From Lota lota (Eukaryota > Chordata > Actinopteri > Gadiformes > Lotidae): a stretch of DNA of 64,000 nucleotides. The notes under the pieces were generated by a model, which ran no database searches, was not told the origin of the DNA, and worked only from the letters and a program-made list of their open reading frames with translations. A program made the translations under genes and the position numbers. Below are positions 37,258-52,068 of the stretch, one piece after another (the stretch's first letter is position 1; each line of letters opens with the position of its first letter). Where the stretch lies: assembly GCA_026745465.1 (NCBI GenBank), contig JACYXH010000802.1, positions 3,053,501-3,117,500 of the forward strand, in the 5' to 3' direction.

Positions 37258-40200
37258 CTTTCTTTTGATTGTAAATCATTCGATTAATGCTGGCTTATTA
37301 TAAAAAACCTGTAAGCATATGTATGCAAATATTCATATTTGTTACTGTTTAGATATTTGGCTTCCATAGAACCAATGTCACGTTTATTTTTGTTTCAAGG
37401 CTCCATTTGTAATTAATGTGGAAGAACACAGTCTACTAGATTTCTAGAGGATCTATAGAATACTGTATACAGTTCACTTCAATTCAAATCAACTTTCCTT
37501 TCCATGTGCTCCACAAATGCCACAATTTGCTTCTTTGTACGTCATTATTTATGAGTATAAGAAGTGAGTTGACGCTGGTGTTCGCCTTGAATCTCAGCAA
37601 TTTTGGACAGAGCCATCGGATGCACATCATCCACTGGCTGTGGAGCACCTGCCAATGGTTGTTATGGCAGCGTTTCCCAGCCAAATGAAAAACTGACAGA
37701 ACCCGCTTATTGGACGCGATGCTGTGACCAGTGATATGAGCAAAACTGGATGAAGAACATTTTGGAAAATACATTTGGTATTGTTGGTTGGACTATTCTG
37801 TTGTGGGAAATCTTTCAGTGTTAGCTATTTGATGATTTTGTATTGGTTTTCAGTTTACAGATTGTTTCCAGATTACAATCTCATAAACCAAATGATGTAT
37901 ATTCTATCCTATGCTCAGAGGGTACTTTATTTTAATTATCAATGACATGCAAACCCTTGTAACATGGCATGACAGCTCAATGCCATCATTATACTATCCA
38001 TGTATCACGTTTACATTATTCATAACAGACCAATACAAAAAAGGCCAATGTAAAATCTGGAATCGTTAGACCCATACGCTTTGTGTGGCAGAACCACTGG
38101 GGCTGCATGAACACAGTGATCTCCTTTGCATACGTATCCCCCCCATGACATTTAGTAATGAGCTCATATATCCACCTCTTGCATGCAACGGTGTCAGAGT
38201 AGATGTCAGCTGCTCGTATTTAGAGCCATCAAGGTGCTGATAGTCAGCTTTGCTCGAATCTGCTCCTCGTGGGCTAGGCGTTGTGTTGAATTGCAAAGCA
38301 TATCCTTAGGACAATACTGGTCTGGCTGATCAAAACATTATAACCATCTCTCCTGGCTTCAATAAAACATCCTTCACAAATATAATTAGGCAAAATATCT
38401 TTGTTTTACAGATTCTGCCGAAAAATAATTTTGAAAAGATACATGTGAACAATGGCAATATAGCACATTTAGCTCTTGGAATCAATGTGAGTCAGTCAGT
38501 ACAGAGTTTGTGGACTTATTGTTACGACTCAAATTGTAAAAATACAAAATGTCTGATCACAAAGACCAAAGTGCTATATTGCTATTGCTATAACAAATGG
38601 ATTTTGACAAATTACATTGCTGACAGATGTCTAAGTGAATTTCGAAAGTATCAAACTGAAAAAATCCCACCCCTACCTTCAGGCCTCTCTCCAAAGCCAC
38701 TCCCACAAAACACATGACTACCTTTAGCAATAGGTCTGCTTAGCCTTGTGGAAGACTTCGGTCATGCGCAATGAGTGGACTGGCTGGCACAGTCAGGTAC
38801 GGGTAGACTTTAATATATTATATTTGGCACAAATTATATGACAAAGGAGATGATTGGACAAGCTTATTACAGGCCTGCAACAGCCAAAGATACCAGATAT
38901 ATATGTTTTTTACAGAGCATTTGATTTATTGATTGCTGTCGGAATGTTAAGAAAATGTATTGGGTATGTCCAAAAACAAAATATTGACCACTTGTGCGAT
39001 TGTGTTTTACTGTTGCTATAGTGATGCATGCTATGTGCACTACTCCTCATTGGGTGGAAATTTCCTCTGTACCAGTGGGGGCTTTTGACATCCTCCAGGA
39101 AATGTTTCACAGTGTATAAATCACTCAAGTAGATTGGATTTCAATGACCCCCTATCAAAAAGGTAGGCATATTTTGTGTTTGTAAATGCATGAGAGGGTT
39201 CTGGTATCAGTGAGTCGGACGTCACTACAGGCCCTGGTAATTTGAGAGACAGTGAGAGACAGAGAGAGAGGATGCAAAGTGTTACTCCAAAGCCATCACC
39301 ACTTGCCCATGTTCTTCTTGGGAAAAAATCAAGGCCTTGCTCATAGGCGTTAATCAAAGTCTTTTTTTCTTAGTCTTATCAATGAACCAATGCTCTTTAG
39401 TTTTTTCCTTCATAACTGCATCATATTCTCTATTTACCTTTCTGAGCCGCATCGTGTTTTGTATTTACTTTCTGAACTGCATCATAAAAAGAGAAAAGGG
39501 AAGTCGACTGAGCGACAATAATTGTTTTTATTTGCTTTCTCTGATGAGAAGTGTCTTGTTGTCGATGCCTGCGGCTCGGTATTTAGTTTTATCGCCCTCT
39601 GTGCGGAAACCTTTCGGCTCGAAAGGAAATGCCAGAGAACTGCATTCTGTCACATCCATGTTAAATTGATTGGTTTTCAATGAGGGGACTGTGTTAGATT
39701 TTGTTTATGCCATGTCGGAGGAAATTTGAAACCGCACAATTTCAAACCCGCAACTCTCAGAGTCCCAGAGCGGTAAGAGAGACATCGTTTGAGGAGACAA
39801 ACAAAGGATAATTCTACATTGTCATATATTTTGGAAAATAAAAGGAAAGGGAAATGGCAGACAGCAGCAGCAGCACCATAAGGGCTGTTTGAGTCAAAAT
39901 AATCTCTAAATTGGAGTCTGAATGTTTTTTGTCTAATAATTGTATCTTTTATTGGTCAACCATCGGTCCAACTAAATTTGTTCAGTGTGTCTCGCAAGCC
40001 TGTCCTAATGTTCGTATGTCAAAAAATGTAAGTGTCATTCTTGCAAAATGAAAGCACTCAGGAGATAACGATGGCAAGAAAAATAGGGCAGGGATGAGTA
40101 AAGAGGGTCTAGGCCGTGACTCTTGCGTCCCAGAACAACAGGCAGGGTTGTTTGGCAGGGTTGTCGTTGTTGTGCAAGAGTTTTTTAATAATACTGCAGA

Positions 40201-41499
40201 TGTTTTAGAAAGAAAGGAGAGCTGTTTCCCCTCAAGCAGCATATAGGAGTGGTCCCAGATAATCATGTTGAGTCCTCAATCCCCAGCCTGCTATCATTGA
40301 AGGTGTGTAACTTGTGGTTGGTGCAGTAGCTCTATAAAGGATCCTATAGGCCAGTTTCCTCCTGCTATTTCACATTATTTAACAACTGTAAGCCCAAGCG
40401 ACTTATACACAGTGGACTGTATTAAAATAACAGTGAATTTAAACATATATTTTATAGTTTTGTATTTGTATGCCAATTACAGAGTGTTTCATGGTTCATA
40501 TTGTCTTTCTTCGTTTTATATTCTTAACACTTAATCCAGTTCAGTTCAGTTGAAGTAGGTATTTCTTATGACATGAGATATCATACAACGTATTATGCAG
40601 CTCTTTCTCTGGGTTTGAAGAGTCAAATTTAAGTTCCACTTTTCTACTGCATTTACTTTGTCATTTTGAACACTTTCACAGCAGCATGTAATATTTTCAA
40701 CTTTATCTGGTGCTTGGGTCCATCCAAAACTCAAAGTGGGCCAAAGGAACCATCTTCCAAGCACCACCAACAGTGACATTTCATCCAGGACTACGTAATG
40801 TCCTCGGTGCAAATTCATTGTGGATATAAAAAATGCAAATCACATTATTTCTTTACTTTTGTCAAATAAATATATTTATACCCTACTTCACCCTATACCT
40901 GTAAAGAATATTTAGTGTTAACAGTCAAGCCTCCTTTAAGTGGGTGAATACAAAACATGCTATCTCTATGGAGAGAATGAATTGAAAATAATAATAATAA
41001 TAATTAAATAAAAGTTATCAAAAAGAAATCTGGTCGTTGAAGACATTAACTTTGAGGCTAAGCTGTCGCTGTTACCCCCCTTTCCATCATTTTCCCTTTA
41101 TTAAAACAAATACATAAATAAATCTATTTTTCAACGAGACTTGCATATCAAAGCCTTATAGTATAAGCATATCATACTCCTTTATCTTTTAGTGTGCTGG
41201 AGTATAATGTTACAATTATGTGTTTAGTGTGTCTTTTACTCTGCCAAATTTCTTATTATTTGCCGTCTACTTTCCTTAGTTTTTTTGTTGTTGTTGTTTT
41301 TGTTGAAGCCTTATCGCTCGGAAACACGGGTAAGCATTGATATTGCTTCACATTAAAAGCTCTGCTGTTTTTTATGAATTTTTCCTAATAACACCATTGT
41401 CATAATGGGAAAATGAACTGCACCGCGTGAGGCACCCACACAAATTTTCATATTGAAATCCCACCTCGTATTTTGAAGGTTTTCTGTCCGAGGAATGAG
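37258..41499. other. no gene recognised
   Basis: Mostly unique AT-rich sequence. A faint SINE-like remnant may lie at 40310-40410. No exon was recognised. Confidence 0.5.
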
Positions 41500-41539
41500 G
41501 AAACTACAACCACAATCCACGGATAGTGGTTGTAGTTTC
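41500..41539. repeat. 40-nt near-perfect hairpin
   Basis: Arms GAAACTACAACCAC (41500-41513) and its exact reverse complement (41526-41539). Within the loop ATCC/GGAT adds four more pairs after one A-A mismatch. Confidence 0.9.
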
Positions 41540-41982
41540 AGTATGACCCAAACTCACCTTTCAAACAAACAAAGAGGCACTAACGTCATCATCAAACTAT
41601 TCCACCATTACTACACTAATATACTATACATTTATGGGGTTACTACAATGGCATGTTACTACTAGGCGATGTACTTGTATTGGTTGTACTATACTTGTAC
41701 TGTTGCAATGACAAATTTATATAATGTAGATGGGCATTGGTGTGTTCTGTAGTTCAATACAATGTGCTGGGCATGTCGAACATGGACATATAGGCTTGTG
41801 TGGGTGTGTTTAAAGAGGAAGTTTGCTGTTGCAAAACTACTTTAACTTTAAACACACCTGTAGGCCCCTCTGTGTCTCCCTCTCACCCCTTCTCTCTCCT
41901 CCTCCCCCCTCTTCTCCCATTCACGCTTCCCCCCCACCACCACCACCAAATCCCCTTCTCTCTCTCTGTCTTACTCCCTTCC

Positions 41983-41983
<1 letters not shown>

Positions 41984-42022
<39 letters not shown>
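41984..42022. repeat. poly-C tract, 39 bp
   Basis: 39 uninterrupted C, preceded by CT- and CCA-rich sequence from about 41870. The length should be treated as approximate because sequencing and assembly handle such runs badly. Confidence 0.9.
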
Positions 42023-42530
42023 ATCTCCATTCCCCCCTTGGCTAAATGGCTAATTCACTTCATCTATACCAGGGGAATACAGACACAGTCAGTCGCGGCC
42101 TGTTGCTTGGACAACGGCAGCTGCTTTGCATAGAGATCGAAAGAACTGAGCTGAACGAAATCCTCCATCCGAAGAGGAGGTGGAAGAAGAAGAAGAAGAA
42201 GCCAACCTGGATGCGATTGTGATGCTAAGCTAAGCGCTCTGTCGTGCACTCCCTCTGGCAGCCACTCCTCGCTCTGAGGGAGCGGAGCGTGGTCTGTTGT
42301 CAAATGGAAGGGCGGTGTTACCGTCTGTTGACCAACTGATTCTGGATGAGGAGGACAAACGGTCTACAATACAGATCGGAGATGAGGCCGGGCTTCTGCA
42401 TTCCTTGTTGTGTTTGTTTTGGTTTTTCAAGTTACATTTTTGTAATTACCGGTTGGATAACCATTTGAATTGTTTCCTTGACAACCGTCATGTACACAGA
42501 GGGATTTAAATGGCGTGTTTGTTATATAAT

Positions 42531-42858
42531 TGTGGGAGTGTGTGTGGATGGTGGCTGGTTTAAGCAGCCTCACCTGGCCCGAGTCAGACTGATTGGACTC
42601 TGGGGCTGGGTGGGGCTGCACACCTGTTGCACATTGAGCAATCAGTGTGCACATGTTAAACCAGCCACCACCACACACTCAGAGAGAGAGCTCTCTGGCA
42701 TGGCAGCATGGAGCACCAGATGCATGCCGCATTCCATGCAACCTTTACAATAAACCGGTTCAACATCACCACCATCGTCCATTCGTTTGGAGGAGCCCGA
42801 GGAAAGTCACCTAGGTGGAGTATGGGAGCGGTGGCGTGTAGTATTGGACATTGCTACA
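42531..42858 (+). mobile_element. solo LTR with 5-bp target duplication
   Basis: A 328-bp unit starting TGTGGGAG and ending TTGCTACA, so it has TG...CA ends. It is flanked by the perfect 5-bp repeat ATAAT at 42526-42530 and 42859-42863. An AATAAA signal lies near 42750. A diverged copy in the same orientation is at 48901. No internal retroelement genes lie between or beside them, so each is a solo LTR left by recombination. A 5-bp duplication fits Ty3/gypsy or copia-type elements; the family was not identified. Confidence 0.75.
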
Positions 42859-42892
42859 ATAATCTACAGGTAACTGGGGGTTGGCTGAGACA

Positions 42893-42893
<1 letters not shown>

Positions 42894-42922
<29 letters not shown>
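42894..42922. repeat. poly-G tract, 29 bp
   Basis: 29 uninterrupted G, 31 bp beyond the target duplication of the solo LTR. It is complementary to the poly-C tract 870 bp upstream. Confidence 0.9.
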
Positions 42923-42923
<1 letters not shown>

Positions 42924-42942
42924 GTGTGGTATAGTATAGTGT

Positions 42943-43030
42943 GAGGAGTTAGTGTGTTTGACACCCAGCTGAAACCTTCTGGGTTTGAACCCCAGTGTCC
43001 ACAGGCATCCTAATCCAAGATGCTATATAA
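42943..43030 (+). repeat. tRNA-derived SINE head, truncated
   Basis: A box B-like GGGTTTGAACCCC at 42981-42993 is followed by the GTCCACAGGCATCC segment seen in the other copies. The usual tail is missing and AT-rich sequence follows. It starts right after a poly-G run and the solo LTR. Confidence 0.5.
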
Positions 43031-43429
43031 ATATATACAGTATAATGTATTTATTACAATTTATTTATTTATTCATTTCTTTTTTTGGTCAAAGGTATCA
43101 TAGTTGTTAATCATCAAAATATACAATTATATGAAAGCCATGAGGATGTTTACAATTCGTTCATTTTTCATGCATCAGCGTTTTATAAAAAGGAAAATAC
43201 ATAGATTCACAGCATAACCAAGTCAATATGTTACCACATAGCAGTCTAAATGACATCTTAAACATATTGCCAACAGAAACTCCTTAAAAATGCCTCCAAT
43301 GCCTACAAGACACGGTGTACATTATCTTTGCAAATTAAATTCTAGATTACACAGACGGAATGGGTTCCGGCTGTAAAACGTTCTCCAATGCACGTGCTCA
43401 TCAACCGGTATTCACACCTGCTTCACCAT

Positions 43430-44130
43430 GTCTCTCCTATCCTCCGGCATTTTTATACACTCTGCCCCCTCCCCTCCCCTCCTCGCTCTTAACTCCCCTT
43501 CACTCCTCTCCTCTCTCTTACCTCCACTCCCCTCACCTCCTCTCTCACCTCCCCTCCCATCCTCTATCTAACCTCGTTCTTATACTCTGCCCTCTCCTCC
43601 TCTCTCTTACCTCCCCTTCCCTCCCCTCCTCTCTCTTACCTTGTTCCTATACACTCTGCCCCTCCCATCCCCTCCTCCCCTCCCCTCCTCTCTTACCTCG
43701 TTCCTAGAAACTCTGCCCGCTCCCATCCCCCCTCCCATCCATTCCTCTTACCTCGTTCCTATAAACTCTGCCCCCTCCCCTCCCCTCCATTCCTCTTACC
43801 TCGTTCCTATAAACTCTGCCCCCTCCCATCCCTCCCCCTCCCCTCCATTCCTCTTACCTCGTTCCTATAAACTTTGCCCCTCCCTCCCCTCCTCTCTTAC
43901 CTCGTTCCTATAAACTCTGCCCCCTCCCCTCCATTCCTCTTACCTCGTTCCTATAAACTCTGCCCCCTCCCCTCCCCTCCATTCCTCTTACCTCATTCCT
44001 ATAAACTCTGCCCCCTCCCATCCCTCCCCCTCCCCTCCATTCCTCTTACCTCGTTCCTACAAACTCTGCCCCCTCCCATCCACTCCCTCCCCTCCCCTCT
44101 CCTCCTCTCTTACCTTGTTCCTTTCCTCTC
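43430..44130 (+). repeat. C-rich minisatellite, about 11 units
   Basis: About eleven diverged copies of a 42-60 bp unit built on TTACCTCGTTCCTATAAACT followed by CTGCC and C/T-rich spacer. Unit starts are near 43570, 43636, 43695, 43749, 43799, 43856, 43900, 43942, 43990, 44048 and 44112. The first and last units are the most diverged. Reading frames across it are artefacts. Confidence 0.85.
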
Positions 44131-45488
<1,358 letters not shown>

Positions 45489-45936
45489 CAGTCCATGTCT
45501 TTGGGTGAGTGTCTGTACTTACTCCTTTGCCGAATGTGTGCATGTGTATCTGTGCAGCACATGTATGTACATGTGCATGTGTATGTCTACGCACATTTGT
45601 CTGTGAGTCAAATTGTGTCTGTGATAGCGCCCCCATGCGGTGCATTGTCCCCCTGCCTGTCTGTTGCATTCCCATGCAGAGCCCGCAGGCATAATGTGCA
45701 TAATGTGATCACGCTCTAAGGCAGCGGCGGTGCGATCGGAGATGCAGCTGATGCCATTATTAGGCTCTCTGCTGAAGGCATACGGTGCCGCGGAGGGAAA
45801 GAGAGAACTGTTTATTTGCTGCACTGCGATGTGTTCATTGTTATCCGCGTTGCGCCGCAGTCCAAGTGCTCAGCAGGGAGACCCAGGTGCTCCTTGATCC
45901 CTGCACAGTTACTCACCGTGCTCCCTGTCTGTCACT

Positions 45937-46087
<151 letters not shown>

Positions 46088-47260
46088 ACTCAGGTCCTCG
46101 GGCATGTACGCACACACGCAGGCACACACACACAGGCGGCGCAGACATGCACATGCATGCACGGCATGCACTGATATGCTTCCACACACGCACTCACATA
46201 ATCACACTAACACACCTACACACACACACAGGCATGTATAAACGCTCACACTCCTACATACACAATCACACACACGAACAAATGCACACAAACACACACA
46301 CCTCTCCATCTCCCTCTGTTTTCCCTCTGCAGTCTGTTTATCCAACACTTTAATCAGGTCTGCCTCACTGTACACACACACACACACACCTGCTCTAAAT
46401 CCAGGTCTTTGGCAAATACGTACACCCGTGCTTTTGCATTATTAATATTATTTGTTATGATTCATATTGAATCTAGATTAGATCTTATGCCCAAGAGTGG
46501 AGTTAATATGTGAGTTTAATTTATAGCCTCTCGAAATTGGGTTGAATAAATAAGGGGCTTGTTAGAAGTACTGTGCAGCTGCATGCGTGATTCCCCTCCT
46601 CACCAGATGATACATTAACATCCGCTAATCAATGCTTACTGTGAGTAAACATCACATCTTCCCATTTTACAGCACTGTCACTATCTAGCCACAGGGCTTT
46701 GTGTCTGTGTGTATATGTATGAGTGAGCGAGTGTGTGTGTGTGTTTGTGTGAATGTGTCTCCTTGTGCGTGCATGTAGGCACGCCTTTCTATATATGCAA
46801 GTTTATGTGTGTGCATATGTGTTTATGTGTGAGTCTGTGTGTGTGCAAGTTTGTGTAAGTTTGCATGTGTGTGTGTATGCCTATGTGCATGTGTGTGCGT
46901 GTTAAAACAGACAGAGAATAGACATCAGTTCCATTGCACAACAACTATGTACAACAACCCGTGATCGACAATGGAGTTTGTTACAGCAGTGTCATAGCAG
47001 GGTGTACACAGCTGTAGCTGGACACATTAATCTCTCTCATGTCGCTGTGCCATGGTACACAACACGGAAGCGGCTGTGTTACTTTCCTAGGTTGATGGGG
47101 TACTGGAACACAGGCACATCTAAACGAAACCGACTTCAGCGGCGAGACTTCAGCAAACCGTTGATATATTGAGACATAGAATAGAAACGTTAGAATTGCT
47201 ATTCGCATCATCTCTCTCTCAAATGAGCGCTGGATGTGTAAAATATGAATGACTGACGCC

Positions 47261-47818
47261 CATGGGCGCAGATCCCGGGGCGGGCGGAGGGGCTGAGTCC
47301 TCTCCAACTTCTGAAAACATGAAAAATGTCCCGCCATTTATTTATTAAAATTAAATTATTAAATTTAAAATATTAAAATTATTTTTAAATAAATGGTGTA
47401 ATTGAAAATATATATTTAATAGATACTGACTCCACTTCGGTAATAATTCACACAAAAACACAACACTTTTTAAAGGTTTTGTTTATGTATCCTGCTCAGT
47501 GGTCTGAACCGTTGCATACACTGAACTGTGGGAATTTGGGAAATTAAGTTAACAGTTTAACATCCTAAAACCTTTGCTTGCTAATTGACTATGTTTCCCA
47601 GCTTCCATCTCTGTAGCATCTCTGTAGCATGTGAGTTGCGTCTTCAGTGAGTGAGTCTAGTGGCTGGTGACAGGTGACTGTGATGAACATAGGCTAGTCC
47701 TGTGACAGATGCCTTATATACATTGGTGATATTATTGATGTCCCCTCCAGAAAATACTCTTGAAAAGATTTCATGTCTGTGGTCCCCCCTTAAGTTGTAA
47801 TGAGATCTGCGCCCTTGC
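47261..47818. mobile_element. candidate non-autonomous DNA element with GGGCGCAGATC ends
   Basis: A 558-bp interval begins CATGGGCGCAGATCCC. It ends with the near reverse complement GAGATCTGCGCCCTTGC, and the ends match at 14 of 16 positions over the inner part. ACGCC occurs on both sides (47256-47260 and 47819-47823). A G/C-rich left arm is followed by an AT-rich palindromic stretch (47333-47396). No transposase is encoded. Confidence 0.5.
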
Positions 47819-48224
47819 ACGCCAGAACTAGAAGGGGGTCTGGAGGGGACTTTTCCCTCCTTCTCCCCCATGTTTTTAAGTCTCAAATCACTGTATTGCC
47901 GAAAATGCCCCTATATTGCAATATGTAGATGTAGATGTATTCACTTCAACTCTTCGTTCTCAAGTCATCGTCGCTTCTGTTTTGTTGACCGAAGCACCAG
48001 CAATACCGTGGACCACAAGAAGTCAAACTCGAGAGCAACTTTTTTTTACATATAATTCTTAGCATTTAAAGTGCAAGTGAACCCAAACCCCTTTTTTTAT
48101 TTTGGTAATATGTATTATCACTGTTCCTGAAATACAAAATCCTATGTTTTTGCCAGTCTCTGCAAAACACTATGTAAACGTTCCACACTGATCGAAGTGC
48201 ATTTTCCGATGTGTCACGACCAAG

Positions 48225-48410
48225 GGACACCGGCAGCGAGGTGTGTGTGGACATGTAGAGCTCTGTCTGGGCAGCGGTTGACTGCGGCTTGAGAGAAGGT
48301 TAGAATTCCCGGACACCTATGTGTGGATAGTAAAGCTCCATCTGAGCAGCAGTTTATTTTGATGTCCACGTCCGAGAGAGGGTTAAACTTCTCGGACACT
48401 TAGTAGGTGT
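48225..48410. repeat. two diverged tandem units of about 85-90 bp
   Basis: Unit one starts near GTGTGTGGACATGTAGAGCT and ends CCGGACACCTAT. Unit two starts GTGTGTGGATAGTAAAGCTC and ends TCGGACACTTAG. A third unit seems to begin but turns into the palindrome at 48399-48428, then a short GGACATAGG repeat. Confidence 0.55.
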
Positions 48411-48428
48411 GTATACACACCTACTAAG
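48399..48428. repeat. perfect 30-bp palindrome
   Basis: The 15-base half CTTAGTAGGTGTGTA is followed directly by its exact reverse complement, with no spacer. Confidence 0.95.
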
Positions 48429-48900
48429 GACATAGGGTTAGGACATAGGAGATAGGGTAGGACATAGACTAGTAGGTAGTGGTACTTATAGAGAGGCAGA
48501 CAAAAGAGGAAGAACATTTACATTTTGAATCCTGGACTTCTGAAATTATTCCGGTGACCCTGACTGCAACAGATATTATGTCTCCTTTTGTAAAAACAGA
48601 AAGAAAAACAGAAAAGGAAGGAGGGTGATTGCAGTCAAAGACAGCAAATCAGACAATCAGACAATCAAACAGGACAGAGAGACTGAAACTGAACCCCATG
48701 GTTTATGGAGCTCATAATAAAACCTGAAAGACTTTGAATTTGACTTTGACCCTTGTGCAGTCCAGGTCATCTGATACACAACGGTGTGTGTGTGCGACTT
48801 TGTGTGTGTGTGTACGATGTCACAGCTGACTGTGTGTGTGTGTGTGTGTGTGTGTACGATGTCATAGCTTGTCATGCATGGATGCTGACAAAAATCAGTT

Positions 48901-49226
48901 TGTGGGAGTGTGTGTGGATGATGGCTGGTTTAAGCAGCCTCACCTGGCCAGAGTCAGACTGATTGGACTCTGGAGCTGGGTGAGGCTGCACACCTGTTGC
49001 ACATTGAGCAATCAGTGTGCACAGGTTAAACCAGCCATCACCGCACACACTCAGGGAGAGCTCTCCCACATGGCAGCACCAGCTGTTTGTGTCATCCTAC
49101 TCAACCTTGGCAATAAACCGGTTTAACATCACCACCCTGTGTCCTTTGTTTGGAGGAGCCCAAGAAGAGTCACCTAAGTGGAGTATGGCAGCCACCTAGG
49201 TGGCGTGTAGCACTGGACTTTGCTAT
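48901..49226 (+). mobile_element. second, diverged copy of the 42.5-kb LTR
   Basis: Aligns with the 42531-42858 unit from its first base (TGTGGGAG) nearly to its end, with scattered substitutions and small indels. The AATAAA near 49103 is retained. The last few bases (TTGCTA then T-rich) differ, and no target duplication is visible, so the right end is eroded or truncated. Confidence 0.7.
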
Positions 49227-50521
<1,295 letters not shown>

Positions 50522-51373
50522 CATGGGTAAGAGACCTCGGAGAAGACCTATGTGTGCTGTCGATTATCTCGACCGCTTACGGTTATCCGTCTTTCTGAGT
50601 GATTTATACCAACCAGTATAGACTAGATAATCATTTTGGAAATGCTGGATCAAAGGGGTCTTTGCCCCCAGACTACCTTTCTTCTTGATCAAGAAGCCCC
50701 CAATAAATGTAATTTTTAACATGCCCCTGTAAAATAATATTTTACGTCAAATTATGAAAATTATAATTGAACCTACTATAGCACAAACCAATAATGCACT
50801 GTGGTGGACACACATAAGCTGTTTTTGAACACATAAATATGCTGCATGTTACAATATTTACATTATTAGCGTGCTGTGTTATCAGCATGATTCTGTGTCC
50901 TCAGTAATTGTGCAAATTCTGTGAATTATGCATGAGTTGGCTGCAGATCTGACTGATCCTGATACACATCACTTGTGTGGATATAGTGTTCAATTTTTTC
51001 CAAATTCATCCCGCCTGAAACCATACAAGACCCAAGACATGACAACTCAGCTGCTGAACACAGTCATTAGCATATCTGTTGATGGTATCTTTATTTGATT
51101 AAAGCTGTTGAGTCTAGTCCTCACCTTCGCCAGTGGGCAGGACACTACTGATTTATATCCCCATAAACAAAATGAAGAAAATATAGCCCATGAGTGGAAA
51201 ATGAATGATCATAATGACTGACCTGTTGTAAATCCACTGTATATGGGGAGGGAAAGAGAGACAGAGATTAAAGAAATGCGTTATATAAATGTATTGCTGT
51301 CCACTCTTGTACATATTCAGACGGTCAATCTTTCAGTATTAAAGATACATAAAGACATACAAAGACAAATGAA

Positions 51374-51502
<129 letters not shown>

Positions 51503-51714
51503 TTTATACAGCAGTGACAGGTGCTCTGTTTATTAACCAGAGTGTATTTCCCCGGGGTTGACATTGCGGGCTGGTGTGGGGCGGAGAGGGTGGTGTTCCA
51601 GGGTCCACCACCACCCAAGATGGTGCTGACGGACACCAACAGGGAGATGAAGACGTCCGGCTGTAAAGAAAAAGGAAAGGTCGAACCCACCCCCACACCA
51701 GCACCACTGTTAGT

Positions 51715-52068
51715 GAGCACACACACATATAGACACACACACACACATATACAATGTACACACACACATACAGTATATACACACACAGTTTTCACACACA
51801 CGCATATGTACACACACATGAAGTGTAAACACATACACTTACACACACACACATATATACACACACATTAAGTGTACAAGAACACAAATATACACACACA
51901 GTGTACACACACACATATATATACACACACATAAAGTGTACACACACATATATAAACACATATAAAGTGTACACACACGCGCGCACACACTATGCACACA
52001 CATAAAGTGTACACACACAAAGTCTACACACACAAACACACATACACACACATTAAGTGTGGAACACT
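51715..52068 (+). repeat. AC-rich minisatellite with AAGTGTACACAC core
   Basis: Irregular units of about 30-45 bp repeat an AAGTGTACACAC core in AC/TA-rich sequence, for example near 51820, 51869, 51931, 51965, 52005 and 52061. Confidence 0.7.

Noticed and set aside
43430..44130. CRISPR-like array
   Set aside because: Spacers are C/T-rich variants of each other and the genome is a vertebrate; it is a minisatellite.
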